Positions 16,659 to 27,400 of a DNA stretch of 64,000 nt are shown here, one piece after another (the stretch's first letter is position 1; the number at the start of each line of letters is the position of its first letter). The notes beneath the pieces are model-generated. The model was not told where the DNA came from, did not search any database, and worked only from the letters and a program-made list of their open reading frames with translations. This DNA comes from Akkermansiaceae bacterium UBA7890 (GTDB lineage Bacteria > Verrucomicrobiota > Verrucomicrobiia > Verrucomicrobiales > Akkermansiaceae): positions 682-64,681 of the forward strand of contig DLRK01000014.1 in NCBI GenBank assembly GCA_002501065.1. The letters are read 5' to 3'. The position numbers and the translations under genes were made by a program.

Positions 16659-18269
16659 ATGTGTTCAGCTTACAGGATTTCCATGATTGTTGCCTGCCTC
16701 CTGGGTGGCTTCGTGCTCTTTCCCGGGGATGCGACGGCTGTGGAGGTGGGCCTCAACAAGCAGTTGTTCGTTGATGACCATGTCATCTCGGAGAAGGAGA
16801 ATGTGACCCGTGAGGCAGGCGTTGCCCGCAAGCTTGGGGTTGTGCTGAAGCCGACCCTCCCGTCCGACTTCCAGGCCGGGAGGGTGCACGATGGTCCTGA
16901 CGGGGGACCGGGTTACGAGTTTGGCGAATCGACTTTCTGCTGGTTCTTTTCTCCACACTGGGACGCCGACCGGAAGATGTTCCGGCTCTGGTACCTGGCC
17001 AGCAAACGCAAGGGCAGTGGACTGGCCTACGCTGAATCAAGGGACGGGATCCGCTGGACCAAACCGCTCATCTCAAAGGATGGAAAAAGCAACCTGGTGA
17101 ACTGGGCCTCGGAGGTTCCCATTCTCAGGCACAAGAAGTCAATGGACCTCCTCGATATCGGGATGGATGGCGTCACGGTGACCATCGACCCGGGTGTGCC
17201 GACAGGCTCACCGGAAAAATACAAGGTGGCCTTCTATCCCAACATGGGTGGAAGCGATGCGAAAACCCGGTTGGGCTATTCCGCGGATGGGATCCACTGG
17301 AATCTCTATAACAGGGGTCATCCGGTGACGGAGCGGGCGGCGGATACCAATAACCAGATCCACTGGGACCCGGCGGGAAAGCGTTACCTGCTGCATTGCC
17401 GTCAGGACTTTGCGGCGGGAGGTGGGGTCGGGGAGTTGCGGGGAGTCCGCATCATGGAGCATGCCGGAGGCAATGATCTTCTCAACCATCCCGGGTCCTG
17501 GAAGACGCTGACGAAATTCGTATTGAATGATCCTGACCGGTCCATGATCGAAGGGACGAAGATCCCGGTCTTCCAGATCCACACCTTTCCGATGTGGTAT
17601 TACGAGGGGGTCTGGTTTGCGCTGACGGATGTGCTGGCGGCCACCAACAGGCCGGTGGCGGTGGGGCAGCAGGACTTCAAGACCCGTCATGACCGCGGGG
17701 TCTGGGAATTTTACATGGCCCCTTCACGGGATGGGGTGAACTACGATTTTTCAGCGGCCGTCTATCCCCGGAAGGCCCTCATCCCGCGTGGTCCCGACGG
17801 CAGTTATGACAAGGACTGTGTCCGGCCCCCCTCGAACATCATCACCCGGGACGATGAGCACTGGATCTATTATCTCGCGACCAACGAACGCTGGGGTGCC
17901 CGCAAATGGGATGCCCGTTTGGCCCTGGCCAAACTTCGGCTCGACGGATTCTTCTATCTCCAGGCCGGGGAAAAACCGGGCGTGGTAGAGACCAGGCCAT
18001 TCGAGGTTGAGGGCGACCGGCTGCAGGTCAATGTCGACGCGACCGCAGGCCGGGTGCGGGTTGAGCTGTTGGACGCCCAGGGTCATCCGATTCCTGCCTT
18101 TTCAGGGGACGCGGCCAAGGTCTACCGCGGGGTTGACCAGTTGCGCATGGAACCGATGTGGGGCAACCAGGCCGGCCTCTCACCCTTGAAGGGTCAGCGG
18201 ATCAAATTGCGCTTCCACCTGGATAACGCGAGGCTTTACTCCTTCCAGATCCTCCAGGGTCAGCGGTGA
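16659..18269 (+). CDS. Secreted five-bladed propeller-like protein, putative glycoside-hydrolase relative
   Basis: A 536-residue exported protein (signal peptide around MIVACLLGGFVLFPGDATA; an alternative start at 16683 gives the same mature protein). QLFVDDHVISEKENVTREAG, KMFRLWYLASKR and YAESRDGIRWTKP are the recurring pattern of a PVC family with GH43/GH32-like propellers, usually left as hypothetical. A second stretch, YYEGVWFALTDV with EFYMAPSRDGVNY, marks later blades. The C-terminal 100 residues are beta-rich. Its partner in the operon is the DUF6807 protein. A role in polysaccharide processing is inferred from fold pattern and context only. Confidence 0.7.
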   Translation: MCSAYRISMIVACLLGGFVLFPGDATAVEVGLNKQLFVDDHVISEKENVTREAGVARKLGVVLKPTLPSDFQAGRVHDGPDGGPGYEFGESTFCWFFSPHWDADRKMFRLWYLASKRKGSGLAYAESRDGIRWTKPLISKDGKSNLVNWASEVPILRHKKSMDLLDIGMDGVTVTIDPGVPTGSPEKYKVAFYPNMGGSDAKTRLGYSADGIHWNLYNRGHPVTERAADTNNQIHWDPAGKRYLLHCRQDFAAGGGVGELRGVRIMEHAGGNDLLNHPGSWKTLTKFVLNDPDRSMIEGTKIPVFQIHTFPMWYYEGVWFALTDVLAATNRPVAVGQQDFKTRHDRGVWEFYMAPSRDGVNYDFSAAVYPRKALIPRGPDGSYDKDCVRPPSNIITRDDEHWIYYLATNERWGARKWDARLALAKLRLDGFFYLQAGEKPGVVETRPFEVEGDRLQVNVDATAGRVRVELLDAQGHPIPAFSGDAAKVYRGVDQLRMEPMWGNQAGLSPLKGQRIKLRFHLDNARLYSFQILQGQR

Positions 18270-18333
18270 TCCTGCCAATTGTCTGCAGGTTAAGGGAGTT
18301 TCTTGAGGCGTTGCGTTGCTGTTGGGATGCTCC

Positions 18334-20238
18334 TTAGAGGCGTTTGATGATCTCGTCCACGTCATAGACGCACCCACCCCAGGAACCGCCCGAGGCGTTC
18401 TGGAGGGCGGCCCACAGGCGCGTGTCGGCGGGGAGACGCGGATCGGGGGCGAGGTCGGGATGAGCAGGCCGGGCAAGGAATTCGTCGAGGTCGCCGACGA
18501 AATCGGCAGTGCCCACCAGTTTCCGGGTGTCAATGTGGATGCGGATGGGATCGCCATCGCGGAGCTTGCCGAGGGGACCTCCGGCGAGGGCCTCCGGTGA
18601 GGCATGTCCGAGACAGGGACCGGTGGACACTCCCGAGAAGCGCCCGTCGGTGAGGACCGCCAGGTTTTTGCCCACCGAGGCATAACGCAGGGCGGAGGTG
18701 ACCTGGTAGGTCTCCGGCATGCCGGCTCCGACGGGACCCAGTCCGGCGAGGACGAGCACTTCGCCCTCCTGCACCCGGTCGCCATCCGTCGATTTCAGGG
18801 CCGCGATGGCGGCTTCCTCGGAGACGAAGACGCGGGCCGGTCCCTCGTGGAGAAAGACGCCGTCCCCGTCCAGCAGGTCGGGAGCAATGGCGGTGCTCTT
18901 CACCACCGCACCATCGGGAACGAGGTTTCCCCGGATGAAGGTGACCGTGCTGGAAAAGGAATTCTCCGGGGGACGAATGACATCGTGGGGATCGATTCCG
19001 TCGAGAGTGGTCAGCTTGTCCCGGAAGAGGCGGCGGCGCTCCGACTGTTCCCACCAGGTCAGGTTCTCTCCGATGGTTAGCCCCGACACGGTGGGCGCAT
19101 CGAGTTCGAGCAGTCCGTGATCGCGGAGGTGGAGCATGACTTCGGGGACGCCTCCGGCGAGGAAGACCTGCACGGTGGCGTAGCCGTGGGGACCGTTGGG
19201 CAGGGCGTCCACGAGGCGCGGGACTTTCCGGTTGATGCGTTGCCAGTCGTCCACGTCGGGCCTGGGCAGGCCTGCGGCATGGGCAATGGCGGGAATGTGG
19301 AGGATGAGGTTGGTTGATCCACCGAAGGCGGCGTGCAGGACGAGGGCGTTGTGGAGGGAGGCCTCGGTCAGGATGGAGGATAGTGGAATCCCGTTGCGGG
19401 TCATTTCCATCAGGGCGAGGGCAGAACGGCGGGCCATGTCACGCCAGGCGTCCGATCCGCTGGGAGCGAGAGCGGTGTGGGGCAGGGTCATGCCCAGCGC
19501 TTCAGCCACCACCTGGGTGGTGGCGGCCGTTCCCAGGAACTGGCAGCCTCCACCCGGAGACCCGCACGACCGGCAGGCCGTCTCGGAGGCCGTCTGGAGC
19601 TCGATTTCGTTGTGTGCGAAGCGCGCGCCCACCGACTGCACCTTGGCAAGGTCTTCTCCTTCCTCGGAGAGCAGGGTCACCCCGCCCGGGACGAGGATTC
19701 CGGGGAGATGGCCATTGCCGGCCAGGGCCATCATCATGGCGGGCAGGCCCTTGTCGCAGGTTGCCACTCCCATCATGCCCCTGGCGGTGGGCAGCGAACG
19801 GGTGAGGCGTCGCAGAACCGTGGCGGCATCATTGCGATAGGCCAGGGAGTCGAACATGCCGGTGGTGCCCTGCGAGCGGCCGTCGCAGGGATCGCTGCAG
19901 AAGACCGCGAAGGGGACGGCCCCGTTGGCCTTGAAGACACCGGCAGCCTCTTCCATGAGAAGGGACACTTCCCAGTGTCCGGTATGAAGGCCGAGGGCGA
20001 CGGGGGTGCCGTCCGGGTTGCGGATGCCTCCCGAGGTGGAGAGCATGAGAAACTCGGGACTTCCCAGCTCGGAGGGATCCCATCCCATCCCGGCGTCCTG
20101 CGTCCAACCAAAAACATCACCGCTCGGGGAGTCCTGCAGGAATGATCCGGTGAAGGGAAGAGATCCCGTAGGACCGGAGGCGGTGGTCCGGATGGTGAAA
20201 ATATCCGCCGAGGCGGAATCAAGGATGGGATTGGGCAT
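18334..20238 (-). CDS. D-xylonate dehydratase, YjhG/YagF type (IlvD/Edd superfamily)
   Basis: A 634-residue Fe-S dehydratase. It follows E. coli YagF/YjhG over its whole length: LFTGSF and GWTQDAGMGW at the start, SDPCDGRSQGTTGMFDSL, GVATCDKGLPAMMMALA, CGSPGGGCQFLGTAAT, HAAFGGSTNLILHIPAIAHA and LTDGRFSGVSTGPCLGH. The cysteines in the DPCDGR, ATCDKG and GGGCQF motifs are the expected cluster ligands. It removes water from D-xylonate to give 2-keto-3-deoxy-xylonate. The FAH-family enzyme upstream on the same strand would catalyse the next dehydration, so the pair fits the Weimberg route to 2-ketoglutarate semialdehyde. Activity on a related sugar acid is possible. Confidence 0.9.
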   Translation of the reverse strand: MPNPILDSASADIFTIRTTASGPTGSLPFTGSFLQDSPSGDVFGWTQDAGMGWDPSELGSPEFLMLSTSGGIRNPDGTPVALGLHTGHWEVSLLMEEAAGVFKANGAVPFAVFCSDPCDGRSQGTTGMFDSLAYRNDAATVLRRLTRSLPTARGMMGVATCDKGLPAMMMALAGNGHLPGILVPGGVTLLSEEGEDLAKVQSVGARFAHNEIELQTASETACRSCGSPGGGCQFLGTAATTQVVAEALGMTLPHTALAPSGSDAWRDMARRSALALMEMTRNGIPLSSILTEASLHNALVLHAAFGGSTNLILHIPAIAHAAGLPRPDVDDWQRINRKVPRLVDALPNGPHGYATVQVFLAGGVPEVMLHLRDHGLLELDAPTVSGLTIGENLTWWEQSERRRLFRDKLTTLDGIDPHDVIRPPENSFSSTVTFIRGNLVPDGAVVKSTAIAPDLLDGDGVFLHEGPARVFVSEEAAIAALKSTDGDRVQEGEVLVLAGLGPVGAGMPETYQVTSALRYASVGKNLAVLTDGRFSGVSTGPCLGHASPEALAGGPLGKLRDGDPIRIHIDTRKLVGTADFVGDLDEFLARPAHPDLAPDPRLPADTRLWAALQNASGGSWGGCVYDVDEIIKRL

Positions 20239-20477
20239 GAAAGAAAGTCGGCAAGTCGAAGGTCAGGAAGCTGCAAGCGAGAAGGCTCTGTTCCTGTCTC
20301 GCTTCGCCACGGAAAGGTCGGACTGGTGAATCCCTCCTGGGTGATGTGATGGATCTGTGGGCGGAGAATTGGTGTCCATCCACCCGGTCTTCACGGCGAC
20401 GAAGCCAAGTGGTGGGGTCTCCTGCCCTAATGTGCACGAAGGGCGGGCAAATAGCCACCCAACTCTGCCCTTCATGA

Positions 20478-21335
20478 TTAAAGGGTGCTGGCGAGGGCAA
20501 CCGGGTTTTCCAGGGTCCCGATTCCGTCGATCGAGATCCGGACGACATCGCCCGTCCGGAGCGTGAAGGGATGATCGGGGACGATGCCGGTCCCGGTCAT
20601 GAGGAAGGCTCCGTCGGGAAAATCGTTCTCACGGAAGAGGAAGTCAGCCAGTTCATCATAGCTGCGCTTGAGTTGCGAGAGGGCGGTTGATCCCCTGAAG
20701 ACCTCGTCGCCGTCCCTCGAAATGCTGAGCGCGATCTCGTCCTCTGGTCCGGGGAGGCTGCCGACCAGAAGGCAGGGGCCGAGGGCGGTCGAGCCGGTGT
20801 AGACCTTGGCCTGGGGGAGGTAGAGGGGGTTCTCTCCTTCGATGGAGCGCGAACTCATGTCGTTTCCGACGGTGGCTCCGAAGACCTGGCCATCGCGGTT
20901 AATGGCGAGGGTGAGCTCCGGTTCGGGGACATCCCAGTCTGAATCGGAGCGGATTCCGACGGTTTCGCCGGGCCCCCGAACACGACGGGAGGTGGCCTTG
21001 AAAAAGAGCTCGGGGCGTTCGGCGTTGTAGACAAGATCGTAGAACCGGTCGCCCCCGGCCTGTTCGCTCTCCTCCATGCGGGCGCTACGGCTGCGGTAAT
21101 AGGTCACTCCCGCAGCCCAGACTTCCTGGGAACCGAGGGGGGGGAGCGGTGGATCGGGAGCCGTAGTCCGTGACTCCGGGTGAACTGTGGAGTCGGTGCC
21201 GGCGTCCCAGGCCTGTTGGAGGAGGGTGACGGGTTCGGGTGCGCGGAAGACGTCGTCGAGGGAGAGGCTGGCAGCACGCTGCTCCCCTTCGTGTTCAAGG
21301 TGGATTCCGGAAGCGGTCCGGTAGAGACGGAACAT
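20478..21335 (-). CDS. FAH-family 2-keto-3-deoxy-sugar-acid dehydratase (XylX/KdaD-like)
   Basis: A 285-residue member of the fumarylacetoacetase superfamily. EVWAAGVTYYRSRSARMEES, VYNAERPELFFKA, DSDWDVPEPELTLAI and VGNDMSSRSIEGENPLYLPQ are the hallmarks of the subgroup that includes 2-keto-3-deoxy-L-arabinonate and 2-keto-3-deoxy-D-xylonate dehydratases. The acidic residues of the EPEL motif belong to the metal site of this fold. It lies 239 bp upstream of the xylonate dehydratase on the same strand. That gap holds no gene; a 7-bp hairpin (20438-20444 with 20467-20473) follows the stop but lacks a T run, so the two may still be co-expressed. Confidence 0.85.
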   Translation of the reverse strand: MFRLYRTASGIHLEHEGEQRAASLSLDDVFRAPEPVTLLQQAWDAGTDSTVHPESRTTAPDPPLPPLGSQEVWAAGVTYYRSRSARMEESEQAGGDRFYDLVYNAERPELFFKATSRRVRGPGETVGIRSDSDWDVPEPELTLAINRDGQVFGATVGNDMSSRSIEGENPLYLPQAKVYTGSTALGPCLLVGSLPGPEDEIALSISRDGDEVFRGSTALSQLKRSYDELADFLFRENDFPDGAFLMTGTGIVPDHPFTLRTGDVVRISIDGIGTLENPVALASTL

Positions 21336-21422
21336 GACGGCAGTCTCCCGTTTCCGGTTTCAGGTTTCAAGTTCCGGTTGGCCGCCGCGGACCGGGGGCC
21401 CGGCATTCGAATCTCCCGTGCC

Positions 21423-24400
21423 TCATGCCGGTTGGCTTTTTCTCCATTTTCTGGTCGCTACCAGGATGAGCAGGCCGGCCACCGCCAGGGCGAGGGCCCA
21501 CCTGATCCTGGAGGGCTCCCGGATCTCCGGCATCTCGACCGCCGGCTGCAGGGGGCCACGTTGGCACAGGACAAAGCAGCCATAGCGGAGGACGGCTTCC
21601 TCCATGGCTGCATCATCGGCAGGATCGACCCCGGCCAGGCTGCGCCGCTGGGTTTCCCAGAGCGATTGTCCGATGCGGTCGGTGGCGAGGGAGAGTTGAT
21701 ACATGTGCTTCATGAAGTCTGGAGTGCTGTCATCCGAAACGGGCCAGAGACTGAGGAGGATGGCGGAGCTGCCCGCGAGGGTGAATCCCCGGCGCAGTCC
21801 CAGCACTCCATCGCCCCGCACGGATTCACCCAGGCCGGAATCGCAGGAGGAGAGGGTGACCAGACGGGTGTTGCGGAGGGGGAGGTTCTTCACTTCATCG
21901 GAGAAGAGGACCCCGTCCCGGTCGAAGGGGACCTCGACCCCGCGGGCGCGAGCGGAGTGGGCACGCTTGGCCTCGGTGAGGACCAGGCCGCTGCGGTAGA
22001 AGTGGTCGGGTGCCTGGTGGTAGTCCTGCAATTCGTTGGAAGCTGTTTCCTCCGCCGGGGGCAGGAGGAAAGCATGGGTGGCGAGGTGAAGGACAACGGG
22101 ACTGTCTGATAATCCGCGGACATCTTTCTCGTTGGCATTAATCATTCTGGTTTCGCCGGAATGGTTCGGCATGATCTTCCTGAGAAGTTTCATTTCCTTC
22201 CGCACCCCGGGGATGTCGGCAAAGCCCTCGATGCTCTGCAGGACGATCTTGCTGAGTTCATCGGCCGTCTCCCTTTCTCTCTCCGATGCCTGCTCGTGCT
22301 CTTCGAATTCGGGCACCGCAATGACCGCCCAGGGACCGTCCTGCAGGGAGGGACGCTGGTTCGAGACCAGGAGATCCCGCGCGCTGGCGTAGTAGACCAA
22401 CTGCCGGAACTTCTCGGCGAGGAATCGCCCCTGATCGTCGAGGAGGACGGCGAAGGAGATGAAGTTGAGGCCGGCATCCGGGGAGATCCCGACCGTGTCC
22501 GTTCCCTCGGGGAACTGGGCGGCGACCGGGGCCCAGAAAAGGTCGTGCAGGCGGTGGAGAGCGGAGCTCATGCGCAGGGCCGGAGGAGAGGTGGAACCGG
22601 GTGAACTGAGAAGGTAGCTGCGGTATTGCAGGCGATCCTTGAGGACGCCGAGCCAGATGGTGAGGTCCTTGTCGGTGCCGAGGGGAATCCACCTGGGCCC
22701 GCCTTCCGGCAGGATAACGATGGCTCCGTAGGAGAGGCCGCTTGTTCCGGGCTTGTTGAGGTCGGTGTAGCGCACGTAGTCAACAAAGGCGGCCCCGGGC
22801 GGCAGGGTATCCTGCACATCTTTCCAGGTGGTTCTGACGGTGGTTCCGGCTGCTCCGCTCCGGGCGCTTCGAAGCCTGCCTTCGAGGGTGGTGATCTCTT
22901 CGTGGACAGAGCTGATCTTGTCCTGGTCCTCGTTGCGAAAGAGGAGGTCGTCGAGTTCCCGCTGCTTCCTCTCGAATCTGGTGCGCAGCCGGGTGAGTTC
23001 CGGATCCCGGGAAGCGTCCTGCTGTTCGGAGAGGAGGCTGTCGATAATGCGGGCCTTGGTCCGCAGGACGGTGTCGGCAATGAAGGCGGGATCATTGCCC
23101 AGCGAGCAGGGAAGAGTGAGAAGATGGTTTTCGCGCAGCCAGTTCAGACGCTGGCGCTCGGTTCCGAAGGCGATGATGTCATCAAAGAGCTGGAGGGCCT
23201 GGGCGGTGAGCTTCCTGGTCTCGGTCGCGGTTTCTTCAGTGGAGGCGGTCGAGAGGAAGAGGCTCTCAAGATAGTTGAGTTCAGCTTCGACGTAGGCCTG
23301 GTGACGGGTGCCGACGGAAGCGCGGTAGAGATCCGCGGATTTTCGGTAGGACCTGCGGGCCTCCGGGTAGTCTCCCAGCTGCTGGTTCGCAAAGCCCAGG
23401 TTGGTGTAGTAGGGGGCCAGCGAGGGCGCGTCGTCTCCCAGCAGCTCCCGGGAGATGCTGAGTGCCTCCCGGAAGAGCCCGCGGGCTTTCTCGTTGCCTT
23501 CAGCTTCCAGTTCAAGGGAGCCGAGATTGGAGAGGTGCGAAGCGAGAGCCAGGCTGTTCACCCGCGAGTTTCGCAGCTCCCTGGTGAGATTGGCCGCTTC
23601 CAGGAGGTAGCGGCGGGCCAGATCGCGGGATTCAGGACCGAGGCGCAGGAGCGCGAGGCCGATCTGACCAGTGAGACTGACGACCTCCGGGTGTTCCTTT
23701 CTCCTGCCCTCGATGCCCAGGGCATACTCCCGGGCCTCCTCGAGATGCTCGGCGGCCTTGGCGTAGCTCCGCATCACGTAGAAGTACCTGCCGAGGCACT
23801 CGTGCTGGAAACAAAGGGCTTCCTCGTTCTCGCCAGCCTGGCCAAGGGTCTCGTGGAAGATTCGCCCGGCCTCCTCGTAGCGACCAGTGGTGAGGTAGAC
23901 GAGTCCCAGGTGGTTCTGGCTGGCAGAGAGCCACGGTTCCCGGTCGGCTGGATCGAGTTTCCGGTGTTCCTCGATGGCCTGCAGGAGGGACTGCCCGGCT
24001 TCCTCGTAGGAGCCGGCCTTGCCCTCGGCTCGTCCGAGGGCGTCAAGGATTCCCGCCAGGATGGCGGGGTCGAATTGTTCCCCGATGGCCAGATCGCGTG
24101 CATGCCGGAGGTGGTCGAGAGCCTCGTCAAACCGCTGCAGGCGTTCCTCCACGCTTCCGCGGGCATGCAGGGAAAGGGCCCAGTTCAGGCGGGCCTCCTT
24201 CGAGTCGTTGTCCCGGACCTCGAGGCTCCACTCCTGTTCCCGCCGGGTGATGGTAGGCAGGGCCTCCTCGAACCGGCCCTGGGCCAGAAGCTCCTCCACG
24301 CCGGGCGGTTCCTCAGCCTGTGCGTTCAGGGGGCACGGGGTGGCAAGGACCACAACCAGCACGGGAAGTGTCCCGCGTAACGTTGCGAGGACTGCCCGTG

Positions 24401-24440
24401 GGCGGGGTCCTACTGGTAGACAAAAATTCGGTAGAAACAT
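21423..24440 (-). CDS. CHAT-domain peptidase with TPR repeats and C-terminal membrane anchor
   Basis: A 1005-residue protein. A hydrophobic N-terminal segment (VLVVVLATPCPLNAQA) is a signal peptide or anchor; residues from about 45 to 480 are TPR-type helical repeats (ARLNWALSLHARGS, NHLGLVYLTTGRYEEAG, YTNLGFANQQLGDYPEA). The CHAT domain, a clan CD caspase-like fold, fills the second half with His789 (VLHLATHAF) and Cys866 (LSSCDSGLG), both intact. A single helix (RWALALAVAGLLILVAT) and a basic tail end the protein. TPR-CHAT proteins are typically proteases switched on by a partner bound to the TPRs. The start overlaps the end of the subtilisin-like gene by 31 bases, so the two are co-translated. 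Confidence 0.85.
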   Translation of the reverse strand: MFLPNFCLPVGPRPRAVLATLRGTLPVLVVVLATPCPLNAQAEEPPGVEELLAQGRFEEALPTITRREQEWSLEVRDNDSKEARLNWALSLHARGSVEERLQRFDEALDHLRHARDLAIGEQFDPAILAGILDALGRAEGKAGSYEEAGQSLLQAIEEHRKLDPADREPWLSASQNHLGLVYLTTGRYEEAGRIFHETLGQAGENEEALCFQHECLGRYFYVMRSYAKAAEHLEEAREYALGIEGRRKEHPEVVSLTGQIGLALLRLGPESRDLARRYLLEAANLTRELRNSRVNSLALASHLSNLGSLELEAEGNEKARGLFREALSISRELLGDDAPSLAPYYTNLGFANQQLGDYPEARRSYRKSADLYRASVGTRHQAYVEAELNYLESLFLSTASTEETATETRKLTAQALQLFDDIIAFGTERQRLNWLRENHLLTLPCSLGNDPAFIADTVLRTKARIIDSLLSEQQDASRDPELTRLRTRFERKQRELDDLLFRNEDQDKISSVHEEITTLEGRLRSARSGAAGTTVRTTWKDVQDTLPPGAAFVDYVRYTDLNKPGTSGLSYGAIVILPEGGPRWIPLGTDKDLTIWLGVLKDRLQYRSYLLSSPGSTSPPALRMSSALHRLHDLFWAPVAAQFPEGTDTVGISPDAGLNFISFAVLLDDQGRFLAEKFRQLVYYASARDLLVSNQRPSLQDGPWAVIAVPEFEEHEQASERERETADELSKIVLQSIEGFADIPGVRKEMKLLRKIMPNHSGETRMINANEKDVRGLSDSPVVLHLATHAFLLPPAEETASNELQDYHQAPDHFYRSGLVLTEAKRAHSARARGVEVPFDRDGVLFSDEVKNLPLRNTRLVTLSSCDSGLGESVRGDGVLGLRRGFTLAGSSAILLSLWPVSDDSTPDFMKHMYQLSLATDRIGQSLWETQRRSLAGVDPADDAAMEEAVLRYGCFVLCQRGPLQPAVEMPEIREPSRIRWALALAVAGLLILVATRKWRKSQPA

Positions 24441-27400
24441 TTTGTTTTCACCATCGGGTCGATGGCGATGCCGAAACTGATGGTCACGGTCAGCCCTTCA
24501 TCGCCTGCCTCCTGCAGGCCCAGGACCTCACTGGTGCAGTCGGTCCAGTCCACGAGATCGGGGCTCCGTTGGATGGACAGGGTGGAACCGTCCCGCAATT
24601 CGAAGGGACTGGCCAGGGCGGACGGTTGATAGAGAAAACAGGAGAGCGGAAACTCGAAGGAGGCCGAGGATTGGGAGCTTGTCACCATTTGCAGGATCGG
24701 GGTCCGGTATCCCGCCGGCGATGTGGGATCGGATCCCAGGAAGAAGTACTCCTCCTTGTCTGTCCAGCCGTCCCCGTCTTTGTCGGTGTCGGTTCCGTCG
24801 TGTTCCCCGTCCAAGTCCAGTTCATACCAGTAGGCCCAGTCGTCGTAGTCCATGTGATTGAGGGCATTTGCAGCGGAGGCATCCGCGGGGCTGGGGATGT
24901 AAACGATCTTCTGGTTCGGATCGCTCCCCTGTGCGCTGTCTTTCATGGCAATCTCGATCTGGGAGGGGGTGAGGACCGGATTGGCACTGAGATAGATCAG
25001 GGCTGCTCCGGTGGCGAGGGCGGTGGAGGCGCTGGTTCCGGTCATGGCGGTGGGGTTTCCGTCCACGTCCGCGGCGGCCACCATCTCGCCGGGGGCCCAG
25101 AGATCGACCCCATCGTCGCCGCGGGTATTCGCGACCTGCAGGGGAAGGTTGCTGGGATCGATGGCTCCCACGCAGAGCACACCCTTTTTACTGCTGAGAT
25201 CGGATGGGGTGTAGTCCTCGGCGGAGCCGGGGCCGTTGCCCGCTGAAACGAGGACGGTGGCATAGACATTATCGAGAGTGTAGTCGATGGCGCTCTCCAG
25301 GCTGGCATCACTGGGCCCGGGCGTGTCCGCGCTGCTCGCGATGCAGAAGGCCGCGGGGTCATGGAGGTGATTGAGGTTCTTGTGGGTGTTGGCCAGATTG
25401 ATCGCCTCGATGAGTGTGCTGATCTTGGTGGTGGCTCCGTCGGGATAGATATTGTAACTGACTACCTTGATGGGTGTCCCTTGGGCCGCGCCATAGGTGG
25501 GGCCTGCAATCATGCTGAGCATCTCGGTCCCGTGGGCAGCCGTAGCCGGATCATAGCCACCGAGACCAAGCCCCGAGGCAGGGGGGTCGCCGGTGCCCCG
25601 CACCAGGATGGACTCACCTATTTCGAGGTTGGGATTGCCGTTGAAAAAACCACTGGAAGGATCAATGGCCGTATCGATGAGGTAGAGAACGGTTTCCCGG
25701 CAGGTCTCGGGGTAGCAATAGAACCCGTTTAAAGGGGGGAGGTGGTTGAGAGTCTCGAGGGCCCAATTAGCGGAGAGGCCCGCGCCGGTGAGGTCTTTCT
25801 GCGGGATGTCCAGGATCAACTCACCGTTCTGCAGATCATCCCACAGGAGGCCATCCATGCCAGGAGTGACCAGCTCGCGATCCAGCGCCACCCTGGCACC
25901 CTGCTGCTGGAGGTTGCTGACTTGTTCCGTGGTGAGATAGGTGGAGATCAGGCGGATGTTGCGTTGAGGGTTGTCGATGATGCGATAGATTTCGCCTTCC
26001 AGCTGGTTGATTGCCACAACCAGAGGGCCCAGCCCCTGGTCAGGATTAAGCGGAGTGATGATATAGGACTGCTGGTCATCCGGTTTATCAAGGACCGCGA
26101 GATAGGCCTTGGAGTCCCTCGACGCAGCGACCGGGCTTTCCCCGAATAACTCGTCAGTAGTGCCCTGGACCGCACCCACGAGAACCTGGAGATCCCGACC
26201 AGCCGCGGCCACGTCGAGACCGGTTGCCCGTGCCTCACCGCGGGAATCCATGAAGCGCATGGGGACTCCCAGGGCATCCACCACGACGACCGCGGCGTCT
26301 TCCTGTCCCTCCTGAACGAGGCCTTTGAACTGGTAGGAACCCGTGAAGCCTACCGAGACGTAGGTGTTGCCAGCGTAGTCAATGTCGAGATTGTACGTTT
26401 CGAGGGTGCTCCGTAATTCGGTGGCCCTACCGAGGAGCCGGTCGTTGAGAAGTTTTCCATTCGTCGCGTCGAGAAACAGGAGGTATCCGTGGCGTGCCGG
26501 CGTGGTGGGTTTGTCACTGACCACGCTATTGGCTACCGAGAGATCGGTGCCCTCGGAGGAGACCGCCACCCGCAGGTCGCCCAGGGGGCCGACTCCGATT
26601 CCACCCGCACGTTCCTGACCGCCCCGGGAATTGATTGTGGTGTTCCAGAGTCTGTCCCCCGCGGTTTTCTCCAGCTGGACTACAAAGACGTCCTGGTCGT
26701 CGCCTTCCGGGCGGGCTAATGTCCCCTGGACATAGACGAACGGTTGTTTCCTGCCGATGCCTACGGCGATATGATCAGGGGAGAGGGTGTCCGCGCCCAC
26801 CGCCGGCTGGATATCCCATACCTCCTGGAGGTCTGCATTGTAGCGGCGGGCCAGGGTGCCGGGCCCGGTCACGAAGACCTCGCCTTCGTCATCAACCGCC
26901 ATGCTTCGTAACTCCATCCCGGGGACGACGATGGCGCCGATCCAGCCGCCGAAGGGGTCTGCGAGGGCGATGAAACTTGCCACGCGGTTTGGCGCGATGA
27001 GTTCCACGGAGGGCTGCTGCGGCCGGTCGAATGTGGCCCTGCCCTCAAAGGTGCCGCCTGCCAGCAACAGTCCGTCGGGCCGGATGGCGACGTCATTGAT
27101 GACGGCGTTCCCCGTTTCACAGCCGACGGCGAGCACCCAATCGACGTTCCAATCCTTGTTGTCCAGATTGCGAGTGAACCCGACGAGGACCCCGTCCTGC
27201 TCATTCAGACTCGGCACCTCCATGGTGGGATCGATTCCGATTCTGAACCGCCGGGTGAATGCCCCTCCTGCAAATGCCCGGGCGGGGTTTGTTGCATCCC
27301 GGGCGGGGACGGCCTCGACCGTCCTGAAAAGCGCCGTTCCGTCGGCCAGACTCCTGATCGCAGTCCGGTAGCGCAAGAGCTCGGCCTGTGCAGCAGCGGT

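Noticed and set aside
20438..20473. 7-bp hairpin after the FAH gene as a terminator
   Set aside because: Loop of 22 bases and no T run on the relevant strand; not convincing.
22626..24380. 584-codon plus-strand frame opposite the CHAT gene
   Set aside because: The minus strand encodes continuous TPR repeats here; the opposite frame has no recognisable feature.
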